In this document: one piece after another, positions 27,290 through 35,613 of the stretch
Layout of the letters: every line of letters starts with the position of its first letter
Position numbering within the stretch: the stretch's first letter is position 1
From: Aurantiochytrium sp. KH105
Taxonomy: Eukaryota; Sar; Bigyra; Thraustochytrida; Thraustochytriidae
Direction of reading: 5' to 3'
Assembly (NCBI GenBank): GCA_003116975.1
Contig: BGKB01000034.1
Span: forward strand, 310,001 to 374,000
DNA length: 64,000 bases
Notes under the pieces: generated by a model
Told to the model about the DNA's origin: nothing
The model's database searches: none
What the model saw: only the letters and a program-made list of their open reading frames with translations
Program-made: the position numbers and the translations under genes

Positions 27290-29968
27290 ATGCATGGAGC
27301 TAGCGCTCTGAAGAACGTCACGGGAGATGATCATAGAGCCAGCCACAGCAGCGACCGCGATGGCAGCAGCAGTGACGGCGGTGTCAGCAGCAGCAGCAGC
27401 AGCAGCAGCGGCGGCGGCGGCGGCGAAGTAACGAAAGAACCTCAGTCTGTTGAGGACGTAGTCTTTGACGCTGGAAGTGTGGACGCCGAACTCGGCCCCG
27501 AGGGAGAGGCAAACAAGGTCCGCGAGGGCCAGCACGATGAGAAGGAAATCGAGTCTCTTGCCCTGCCTGAAGACTTATCATCACTGGAACGAATCTACAT
27601 TTTGGTGAAGAGTGACAACGAAGTTCAACATATTGCTCTGCTCACGCTGCTTCCTCAGTATATGGAAGAGGTCTGGGCAGCTACCGATGCTGTGACTGAC
27701 TCAGATGCTTTAGCAGCTCAAGCTCAAGCCCAAGCTCAAGCCCAAGCAGAGATCGTTAGTGTGCTTCAAAATGTGTTGTGTCAACTACAAAGTCTCTTGC
27801 CCAGCATCCTGCAAAAGGAGGAATGGATGCGAAACGTAATGTTGGACAACGTTCGCCGCATCGTTGAGGCGGCACGGTCGTCTGAGAGCCGTGATATCTT
27901 ATTGGCATGCTCGCTGGACTTGAGCTCCCAGCTCGCGACACGAACGTCGTACGGGCACGCATCTGCTGAAGACGTTAAAGTCATGCAGGCAATGATCAGC
28001 ATCCTCGGACTCATTCTATCGAGTCGAAGTATTGACACTGACGAACGAAAAGCCCGAGCGCTTGCACTCGGCACGCTGTGCTGCGAAAAGCTCTCGAATC
28101 TCAACTCCTGTGGGGCGCGTTCGCTCGGCGCACGTGTGCTCGGGCTCCTCGCACGAAGCAAGTACCTGGAAGAAGTCCCAGCGGCGCAACAAAAACAGCT
28201 CCGAGAACTGGCCAAGGCAGTCTGCCAGGATATTGACACAGAGGTGCGCGCATCCATGGCGCTTGAACTTGGGCATCTGGCAACAGCCGACAGTGACTGG
28301 TTCGAGCAACACATGCTTGGCGAATTTGTCGAGCTACTCCGCGACGAGGAAATCGACGTCAAGACCGCAGCCGTGGAAGGGCTTGGGAAGGTGGCAAGCT
28401 CAGTGTCTGCAACGCGGTTCTGGGAAGAGGTCATGCCAGTGTTTCTGTCGCAGCACGAATATCTTGTATGCCACGCGGGCGATCAGGGGTGGCTGACGAC
28501 CTATTCCAAGGAAGCCCAGCTTTTGCGGGAATCAGCGCTGGCTTTGGGGCCAGCATTGCATGCCTGCGAGTCGTTTCTCAAGGAAAGCATGCAAGAGCAC
28601 GACTCTGTGCTGAGTCGAGCGCTTGACGCTTTCAGATCGTGTGTTGTTTCTGTGGATATTACAACGAGGTGTTTATGTGCCTATATCATGCCTGGCTTAG
28701 TAAAGACGCTAGGACCAGGAAATTATGCCAAATATCTCGACGCGCACTACCAAGAGCTTGCAGCGGACTCTGCTGTGGAAGTGCGAAAAACCGTGGTGGA
28801 TTCGCTCGAGCCCGTGTGTGTCTTGCTTGGGAAGCAGCGAGTGGCGCGCCATTTGGCAAACATGATCCAGACGCTCTGTCGAGATGGCGACCGGGAAGTG
28901 CGGCGGGTTCTCGTAAAGGCATGGCCCACGATCCAGGACAAGTTTGTGGTCGCGGATCCGCAGCACCGTGCCTCGCTTCTAGAGTCCCTTTTCAGTCCTT
29001 GCATGGATCTTTTGCTGCCGTCGTGGATCGACAATGTTGTACGTACCGATTGGCGGTATCGCGTGGCGGGTCTCGAGGCGTTCGATAAGCTTCCCTCAGA
29101 CTTGTACGATAGCTCCCGAGTACGACAGAGCTGCGTGCCAACCATATTTGATCTTATGCGCAACGGTGCCGAGCCTCTTCGTCGCGCAGCAGCACGATCA
29201 TTGGCGCATATTGTGGCTACGAACCCAAGTGCACAAAAGGACGCAGGTCTTTTGCACGATATCAAGAGCGAGTTTGGTCGCGGATCGCGTTGGACAGCTC
29301 GGATGCTATTTTTGTTATGGTGCAGCGAGCTAGGTCAGCAATGCAAAGGGCAGCTCGAATTCTTTGAAAGACTCAGACTTGACGACGCGATCGGCGCCTT
29401 GTCCGCAGACCGCGTTCCAAGCGTTCAAATTGCTCTCGCAAAGGCACTTCTCCCGCTTGTCCAAACAGGGGTACTGACCCGAGCCTTTGCGGGAAGCATT
29501 TTGAAGACTCTTGCACAGAGCGAGGAGGAAGGTGTACGCGCCGAGGTAAATGCAGCGAAAGAAGCTCTTGAGGCGTCGGGAATTCGTGACTCCCCAGAGG
29601 TCATTAAGCGTCGCAGCGATGCGCGTGCAAAGGAGCAAGCACTTCAACAGCGTCCGCACCACCACCAGCAACATCATCGACAATACCAAGGACACCCGGG
29701 CCACCACCAATATGCCGGTGCTGGAGGTCAACGCCAATTTGGCTTGTATGGAAGTATGCGTGGGTCTTCCGATGGACCGACCTCTGCGCCGAGGCAGCGC
29801 CGAAGTTCGTCAGACTCGGTGCGTCTCTCTTCGGAAAAGTTCGCTGCCCAAGATCGACCTGCCATGGTTGCATCGCGGAGACCCTCTCCCGATGGCATCG
29901 CTCCATGTAGGCCCGCAGGCACATCAAGCAAGGTTTCCGTGCGGCACGGGCGCATCAAGAACTCATGA
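27290..29968 (+). CDS. HEAT-repeat protein, PP4 regulatory subunit 1-like
   Basis: This 892-residue alpha-solenoid protein has HEAT repeats from about residue 100 to 790. The block AYIMPGLVKTLGPGNYAKYL, followed by ELAADSAVEVRKTVVDSLEP, and the later segments NWRYR-like (RTDWRYRVAGLEAF), GRGSRWTARMLFLLWCSELG and SADRVPSVQIALAKALLP, parallel the C-terminal half of metazoan PPP4R1. PPP4R1 scaffolds and targets protein phosphatase 4. The N-terminal 95 residues are low-complexity Ser/Gly/acidic, and residues ~795-820 are His/Gln-rich. A generic PP2A A-subunit is the alternative, but the spacing and motifs favour PP4R1. There is no targeting signal. The gene is intronless and its 3' end converges on the 2OG-oxygenase gene only 167 bp away. 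Confidence 0.72.
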   Translation: MHGASALKNVTGDDHRASHSSDRDGSSSDGGVSSSSSSSSGGGGGEVTKEPQSVEDVVFDAGSVDAELGPEGEANKVREGQHDEKEIESLALPEDLSSLERIYILVKSDNEVQHIALLTLLPQYMEEVWAATDAVTDSDALAAQAQAQAQAQAEIVSVLQNVLCQLQSLLPSILQKEEWMRNVMLDNVRRIVEAARSSESRDILLACSLDLSSQLATRTSYGHASAEDVKVMQAMISILGLILSSRSIDTDERKARALALGTLCCEKLSNLNSCGARSLGARVLGLLARSKYLEEVPAAQQKQLRELAKAVCQDIDTEVRASMALELGHLATADSDWFEQHMLGEFVELLRDEEIDVKTAAVEGLGKVASSVSATRFWEEVMPVFLSQHEYLVCHAGDQGWLTTYSKEAQLLRESALALGPALHACESFLKESMQEHDSVLSRALDAFRSCVVSVDITTRCLCAYIMPGLVKTLGPGNYAKYLDAHYQELAADSAVEVRKTVVDSLEPVCVLLGKQRVARHLANMIQTLCRDGDREVRRVLVKAWPTIQDKFVVADPQHRASLLESLFSPCMDLLLPSWIDNVVRTDWRYRVAGLEAFDKLPSDLYDSSRVRQSCVPTIFDLMRNGAEPLRRAAARSLAHIVATNPSAQKDAGLLHDIKSEFGRGSRWTARMLFLLWCSELGQQCKGQLEFFERLRLDDAIGALSADRVPSVQIALAKALLPLVQTGVLTRAFAGSILKTLAQSEEEGVRAEVNAAKEALEASGIRDSPEVIKRRSDARAKEQALQQRPHHHQQHHRQYQGHPGHHQYAGAGGQRQFGLYGSMRGSSDGPTSAPRQRRSSSDSVRLSSEKFAAQDRPAMVASRRPSPDGIAPCRPAGTSSKVSVRHGRIKNS

Positions 29969-30135
29969 GTATTATAACTTGAAATTATCGAGGCAGCCTG
30001 TTAATGTTGAGTTTTTTGTTTTTATTTTTTAGGGACAAAGTGCTTTCGTTGATTTGTTGACGGGCTGCGTTAGCATCGGCAGGCAAAAGGTAAGGCAGAA
30101 TAAAGGAGAATATGTGAATCAGTCCGATGGCCCGC

Positions 30136-31158
30136 CTACACGTTGGTAATGTCAAGCTTTTGGCGAAGGTATTCGCCAGCGTTGACGGCCTCTCCCGATC
30201 CATCGATAGGTACAATATTCGCCTCCGCATTGGGCCCTGTAAAGTAAGGCAGCGAAAATCGATAACGTTTTGCGGCCTCGGAGTCTGCAGGCGGATTCAT
30301 GACGCGATGCAACGTTGACTTCCAGCGACCGGCAGTCCAGACTTGCCAGAGGTCGCCAATGTTGGTGACAAGGGGGTTACCGGACGTTGGCAGGACGACG
30401 TCTTTCCATTCACCGTCTCTATTTACTTGGAGACCCGTGGGTCCAGTGGGTCCTCCGTCAAGAGAAGCTTCAAGAGCCAGGATGGTAAAGCCTTGGTAGT
30501 CGGTGTGCGCAGAATAGCGAATCGAGCCCCCTTCAACTTTGGATTTGTCGAGGGGCGGATAGCATGCGCAACGCATGACTGAGTCTGGGTTGGTATGGAA
30601 CTCGTCGAAAAAGTTCCCCGGCAGGTCGAGGGCAAAGGCTGAGATGCAGTGCAGAACGTGCATGAGCCAAGTTGCTTTGGTCGAATAGCCCACGGCGTTC
30701 TTGAAAAGTGCGGGTTCATGGTTGTCAGGATTGGCGCGGGCGGCGGCGTTGAAAACATAGCTTTCCACGAGATCAGCAGGGGCATCAGCTGCATCGAGGG
30801 ACCTGCCCACGCCCTCAATGCCTTGCGGTGTGTATCCGCCTTGAGGCGTCCCGTAAGGACCGTAGTTGTACTTGAGTTTTTCCTCGGACGGGAGCTCGAG
30901 AAAGAAGCGCTTGCTCGCGTCGAAGGCAGCGCGCAGATCATCGTCCGCGATGCCGTGCTCGACCACCACGGCAAAGCCCGTCCGCGTCAGCGCATCGCCC
31001 CATGCCTGCACCGTTGCGCGCTGGTCCTCGCTCAGGTCTTCGGGCTTGACGGGCAGGCTTTCCTGCGTCGCGAAGCTGCTCACGTCGACGACGGGGACGC
31101 CGTGCGCATCGGCTTCCCCGGTCTCGCCCGCCCGCGCGTCGCTGCTCGTCTGCGCCAT
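30136..31158 (-). CDS. 2-oxoglutarate/Fe(II)-dependent oxygenase (isopenicillin N synthase-like family)
   Basis: The 340-residue protein has the DIOX_N region (VPVVDVSSFA ... GFAVVVEHGI) and a double-stranded beta-helix core. The iron ligands are visible as His218 and Asp220 (AHTDYQGFT) and His284 (STLHRVMNP). The 2-oxoglutarate-binding pair is Arg300 and Ser302 (RYRFSLPYF). All catalytic residues are intact, so an active oxygenase is expected. The substrate cannot be read from the sequence. This is not the TauD/BBOX/TMLH fold used for carnitine synthesis. It is first in a run of three minus-strand metabolic genes (with the CoA-transferase and Rieske genes, spacers 456 and 1,440 bp), so a role in the same pathway is possible but unproven. 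No presequence; probably cytosolic. Confidence 0.9.
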   Translation of the reverse strand: MAQTSSDARAGETGEADAHGVPVVDVSSFATQESLPVKPEDLSEDQRATVQAWGDALTRTGFAVVVEHGIADDDLRAAFDASKRFFLELPSEEKLKYNYGPYGTPQGGYTPQGIEGVGRSLDAADAPADLVESYVFNAAARANPDNHEPALFKNAVGYSTKATWLMHVLHCISAFALDLPGNFFDEFHTNPDSVMRCACYPPLDKSKVEGGSIRYSAHTDYQGFTILALEASLDGGPTGPTGLQVNRDGEWKDVVLPTSGNPLVTNIGDLWQVWTAGRWKSTLHRVMNPPADSEAAKRYRFSLPYFTGPNAEANIVPIDGSGEAVNAGEYLRQKLDITNV

Positions 31159-31614
31159 CTTCTTGACGGCGATTTGGGATTAATTGTTTGCACCTGTGCT
31201 TGGATACCTCGAACAAAAGTTGTCATCGTCGTCATCGTCAAACATCCACGTGGGTGGAGGCGCGCACGCACGATCTTTTGCAGTCAATCTGGTGCGTGAC
31301 ACTCCGCGAGTTTGCAAAAACTTGCAAGTGGGAGAGAACTTGATGGGCCACATTTGTTCCTTGCGCTCGCAGACGCTCGCAGATGAGGAGAAAAGTCGTC
31401 ACCGACGAGGGGCCTTTGACGTCCTTGACAACTTGTTGAACTCATCGCAGCCACAAGAGTAAAAGATTTTGCGAATCAAAGGAAAGGTTGGCAAAGAAGC
31501 AAAGATTTTGCACAACAAAGCAAAGCAAAGCTACGCCAAGTCAAGTCAAGTCAAGCAGTGAGATGACTACAAGTTAGGTATCATGTCCGGACAAATCTGT
31601 GCTCAATTACATGC
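31159..31614. other. Intergenic: upstream of the 2OG-oxygenase gene, downstream of the CoA-transferase gene
   Basis: This 456-bp spacer contains a pentanucleotide tract of CAAAG then CAAGT units at about 31516-31556, next to the CoA-transferase stop codon. No gene is recognised. Confidence 0.6.
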
Positions 31615-34173
31615 TTAGGCTGCGAAGACCCGAATCGGAGAATTGATGAGGACCTCATCGGAATCGGCGTCGCCCTTAGAGAAGACATCGTTGTCCCATT
31701 GCTGCTGATACGAAATGAGCTGTGATGGCATGCGAACTGGGCCATACCAAGTGTCGTTGGCGTCAAAGGTGGCAACGAGCTCTTCTCGCGTGAACTTGGC
31801 AAAGTTACTCTCGATGGACTGATTGATGGTGATAAAGAGCGGCTGCAGCTTGCGAAGAAGGTGCTTGTCGTTGTGGTCGACCTCAAAGAGGTAAGAGTAG
31901 GCTGCACGAGCGTAGGTGGTCCACTTGCAGCCGAGGGAGCTGAGAATATTGGGAAGATGGCGCTTTGTGTCGAGTCCGAGGAGCTGGATCCAGGCGCCAT
32001 CCTTGGTCTTGTGCGACATGAAGCCAAAGACGGGGTAGTCCTTTTGTGTGATCTTGCGATCAAAGGCAACCATTTGATAAGAGGATTTATCGCGGAGCAC
32101 AGAGACTGCGCCGAGCTGGCCGAGCCAGAGACCAATGCGTTCGTAGCTGACGGTGACAACCTCTGGTGTGCCTTTGCGAGCTTGGTGCAAGAGGCCTCCC
32201 GTGCATGCGCTCGTAATGAAAGCGCTGGCCATGTTCTCAAACACGTGTTCGGGGAAACGGGGCATGGCCGTGGTCGGGCGACCGCCGAGGACGTTGCCGA
32301 GGCCGCGATTCATGTACGCGGAGCAAAGCGCGGAAAAGTCCTGGTTGTCCGCGTCTGCCATGCTGCCGACGAGACGAACAACGACGATGCTGGGACTGAC
32401 CTTTTTCAGGCTCTCAAAGTCGAGCCCGAGGGCCTTGAGACGTTCATCGCTGAGATCCGTGAGGAGAATGTTGGCATTCGCCTTGGCGCGTTGGATTTCC
32501 TTTTTGGATGAGATTTCAGTCTTGACTGAGTGATAATGGTCGTAGACTGCAGAGGACTCTCGGAGGAGCGGATCGTCAACGCTCGGGTTTGAGTTGATCT
32601 TGTAGACGTGAGCTCCGGCTTCAGCGAGCAGCTTGCCGGCAGCGGCCACGGCAACGTCGTGGCGATTAGCGACGTCACCGACTTCGAGAACGACAATGTC
32701 GTGCAGAAGATGGTGCGCAGGAACGAGCGCGCCCGTGCCGTCATCTGTTTGGGACTCGAGAAGGGTTTCGTCGTCATCGATGTCGTCGCCATCAAGGACG
32801 CTCTGCGGTGGAGGCAAGCCAAAGGACTTGCTGAGCCACTTATTTTTGCGCACGCACGTAGAGTCTTCGCCAAGGTGCGGTGCACCGAAGATGGAACCGT
32901 GATGCGGGTAAGCAGAGAACTCCATTGGAATGCGAGGGACAAACGCGACGTCGTCGTAGCGAGGCGGCGAGCGCTCGGCCATGCCGGTGGAAGGATGGTA
33001 GTCCGGATCCTTGGCCTTGGCGCCAAACTCGTCCCACATTTCAAAGAGGTTTTGGTAATGTCGCACTCGCAAGCACTCGGCACCCTTGAGCTTTGCTTCG
33101 ACCTCATCGGCAGTCAAGGCGGAGATGCGCTCCGCGACGACGTCGTGGGCGGCATCGTGCGGAAGCTCGAGGATTTCGCGAAGCTCTTCCTCCGCAGCGC
33201 GCTCGTCGTGGAACGAGCCTTTGTAAAGAATGGCAATGATGGCATCTGCGCCGTCAGCCTTGGGCTTGGTGCTGTAAATTTGGTCGACAATCTTGGCCGC
33301 TGGCTTAGCGTTGTAGTCTGGGACGGTGCCATCTGGAATGCGCTCCGACGTGAGAATCTGAGGGGCAAGAACCCAGGTACCAACATGAATGAGCGAGACC
33401 TCAATCTTGCGACCGCGGCCGCCACGAATGCGCTCGAGAAGCGCCATTTGAATGGAGGAGAGCAAAATCTGGCTCGCAGTCTGGTCGCCAACAGCGCCCG
33501 GGTAGGTGCTGAATTTTTCTGGCGGGTTGACGAGGGCGGCCAGTCCGGTGCCGGCCCAGAAGGCACCAATGTCATAGCCTGGCAGACCAGCATCGGCGCC
33601 ACGCACGCCCCAGGCGCTCACGTGAGCGTAAATGAGGTGGGGAAACTCCTGGGCGAGATCCTCGTACGTGAGGCCGAGCTTGACGAGAGAGCGCCTCCGG
33701 GTGTTGGAAATGAGAACGTCGGCGTCGCGGAGGAGGTCCTTGAGCGTTTCCTTGTCCTTTTCGTTCTTGAGGTCGAGGACGAGGGAGAACTTGCCCAAGT
33801 TCTGCGTCTCGAAGATGCTCCCAAAGGTGCGCGGCTGCTCAAAATCGATGAGCAGCCTGCGCATGAGGTCTCCGCCGGGACTTTCGACCTTGATGACCTC
33901 TGCACCAAGGTCTGCAAGACACCTGCCCACATTGGGCGCCGCGATGTGTGTGGACATATCCACGACGCGCAGGCCCGTGAGAAGCTTCTCCTCCTTTGGG
34001 TTCACAAGCGCCGGATCGCGTGTTCGTTGTTCGACCTTTTTGCGCTTTTTATCCTTTAGCGCCTTTTCCGCAGCTAGCCTCTTTTTGCGCTGGTTCACGA
34101 GCCCTGCTGCCAGCACGAGCGCGAGGCCTGCAAGCGCGGCCTTGCGCCATCGCGGGCTCTGCCACCACGCCAT
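31615..34173 (-). CDS. Membrane-anchored tandem class III (CaiB/BaiF) CoA-transferase
   Basis: Family III CoA-transferases move CoA between carboxylic acids through an aspartyl-CoA anhydride. This 852-residue protein has an N-terminal hydrophobic helix (residues ~10-27) followed by a Lys/Arg-rich stretch, predicting a single-pass anchor. Two CaiB-like domains follow, at about residues 60-430 and 480-800. Domain 1 keeps LRVVDMSTHIAAPNVGR, LADLGAEVIKVE and the catalytic Asp230 in AVGDQTAS. In domain 2 the matching segment reads VFENMAS, so Glu replaces Asp. Two fused CaiB domains of ~850 residues is the architecture of bacterial DddD (DMSP CoA-transferase/lyase), but as I recall DddD uses an Asp in its second domain, so equivalence is doubtful. 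Substrate unknown; carnitine-, betaine- or DMSP-related acids are conceivable from the neighbours. Confidence 0.85.
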   Translation of the reverse strand: MAWWQSPRWRKAALAGLALVLAAGLVNQRKKRLAAEKALKDKKRKKVEQRTRDPALVNPKEEKLLTGLRVVDMSTHIAAPNVGRCLADLGAEVIKVESPGGDLMRRLLIDFEQPRTFGSIFETQNLGKFSLVLDLKNEKDKETLKDLLRDADVLISNTRRRSLVKLGLTYEDLAQEFPHLIYAHVSAWGVRGADAGLPGYDIGAFWAGTGLAALVNPPEKFSTYPGAVGDQTASQILLSSIQMALLERIRGGRGRKIEVSLIHVGTWVLAPQILTSERIPDGTVPDYNAKPAAKIVDQIYSTKPKADGADAIIAILYKGSFHDERAAEEELREILELPHDAAHDVVAERISALTADEVEAKLKGAECLRVRHYQNLFEMWDEFGAKAKDPDYHPSTGMAERSPPRYDDVAFVPRIPMEFSAYPHHGSIFGAPHLGEDSTCVRKNKWLSKSFGLPPPQSVLDGDDIDDDETLLESQTDDGTGALVPAHHLLHDIVVLEVGDVANRHDVAVAAAGKLLAEAGAHVYKINSNPSVDDPLLRESSAVYDHYHSVKTEISSKKEIQRAKANANILLTDLSDERLKALGLDFESLKKVSPSIVVVRLVGSMADADNQDFSALCSAYMNRGLGNVLGGRPTTAMPRFPEHVFENMASAFITSACTGGLLHQARKGTPEVVTVSYERIGLWLGQLGAVSVLRDKSSYQMVAFDRKITQKDYPVFGFMSHKTKDGAWIQLLGLDTKRHLPNILSSLGCKWTTYARAAYSYLFEVDHNDKHLLRKLQPLFITINQSIESNFAKFTREELVATFDANDTWYGPVRMPSQLISYQQQWDNDVFSKGDADSDEVLINSPIRVFAA

Positions 34174-35613
34174 GGTTCTTTCCTTGGCTCCTCTCGGTGC
34201 TTGCCTTGTCCTTCGCCTCGCTCTTGGTCGGGGCCCGCGTCACAATCTCGCTTCTTGTTCGCGACGACGTCGAGGACGGATCTCGCGCTCTAATACGACG
34301 AGATGGATCTGGCTGTACCCTTCAGGATCTTTCTCCGCTCAAGGTGCGTTCGTTCGTTCGTTCGATCGATCGATCGTGCGTTCGTTTCTACGTGCGTTTG
34401 TACGTGCCACGCCACGTGCACGTTTTCCACGTGGACGTTCACCACGTCCACGTCCGTGTCCGCTCGCTCGAAGCAAGGCGTCGGTTGAGGGTCTGCTCTT
34501 CTCCGCTCCTCCCGCTATGCCGGACACGGCTCGCGTTGCGTGTTTGCCGCGTCGGACGGCGCCGCCTTCGTCGGCCCCGGGCCCCAGCGCGACGGTCTGG
34601 GACCCGCCCTCGTCCGCCACCTCGCCGGTGCGTCTTGCGCTCTCGCCTCGCCGCGCCTGCGTCCCGCTCCCCGGTCCTCTTCGGCGCTCGACCTCCCCCT
34701 CGACCTCGATTTCGACTTTTGTCTCAACCTCGACCTCGAAGCCGACGGCGACCTCGACGACGGCGAGGAGGATGTCGAAGGCCGCGAAGACGGCTTGGGC
34801 TGCGCGGGGTCGAACCGAGGTTCGGGAGGGCGGATGCTGGACCGGGAGGCGCCGCCTGCGATCGCGCGCACACCCGGTGTGCACGGTATCTTTTGGGGTG
34901 CGCGGAGGGGTGCGCGGTGTGCGGCGGAAGAGGGGTGTGCGAGGACCTGGCTTGGCCAAGGCGCGCGAGGGATGAAGGGCGCCAAGGGGCGGCGCGCCGC
35001 GCGGGGAGACGGCGCGGCCGGGCGCGATGGCGAGGAGGGCGGCGCGCGAGGGGAGGGCGGGGAAATGGAGAGGAGGGGAGGGAGATTGGAGAGATTTGTT
35101 TCAGGTTTTGCGGAGAGGCCTTGAAGAAGGGCGAGGAGGTGGCAAGAGAAGGCCGAAACGTTCCTTGAATTCATGTTGTCACATGCTTGGGATCTTGCGA
35201 GATGAGGAGAAGTAGTGACCACATCCGGGTGGGGGCAGCAAGGCGAATGGGGTTCATGGAGGACTTCGGCTCTGACGACTACTCTACATACGATCGCGTA
35301 TGCGAAAGCGACGCGCGTGAACAGAGAGGCAGGCACCTTGATTGGATTGTTTGGGACATGGCCAAAGAGACTCACCAAGCAAGCAAGAAAAAGAAAAGAG
35401 AAAGCACGAGGTTGATCAGAGAAAACATGTGAAGTTATTACACGGAACGTGAAGATGTAAGAGTTGAAGTCGCAGTATGTTGGTTTTTGTTTGAAAGTTG
35501 AGTGTGGTTGGGGGAAGAGGGATCAGAGTGAGAGGAAGTAAGGTGAAGCCAGAGCTTGGATCTCTTCAAGCTTGGGTGACGGCAGCAGCTCTACGCGAGG
35601 CCGAGACGATGAC
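34174..35613. other. Intergenic: upstream of the CoA-transferase gene, downstream of the Rieske gene
   Basis: This 1,440-bp spacer contains a (CGTT)n/(CGAT)n tract at about 34347-34376 on the promoter side and GC-rich sequence to ~35100. The last ~450 bp before the Rieske stop codon are AT-richer. Several overlapping open frames have Arg/Ala/Pro-rich translations with no domain and were not accepted. Confidence 0.55.
34347..34376. repeat. (CGTT)n-(CGAT)n tract
   Basis: Four CGTT-type units run into three CGAT units, ~175 bp upstream of the CoA-transferase ATG. Similar CGATCG runs occur upstream of the TPLATE-like gene (11578-11594), near 39483-39505, at 54900-54915 and at 63197-63222. Confidence 0.8.

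Noticed and set aside
31615..34173. Naming the CoA-transferase DddD (DMSP lyase)
   Set aside because: The architecture matches, but the catalytic Asp is in the first rather than the second domain and a membrane anchor is added. Motifs alone do not support the substrate.
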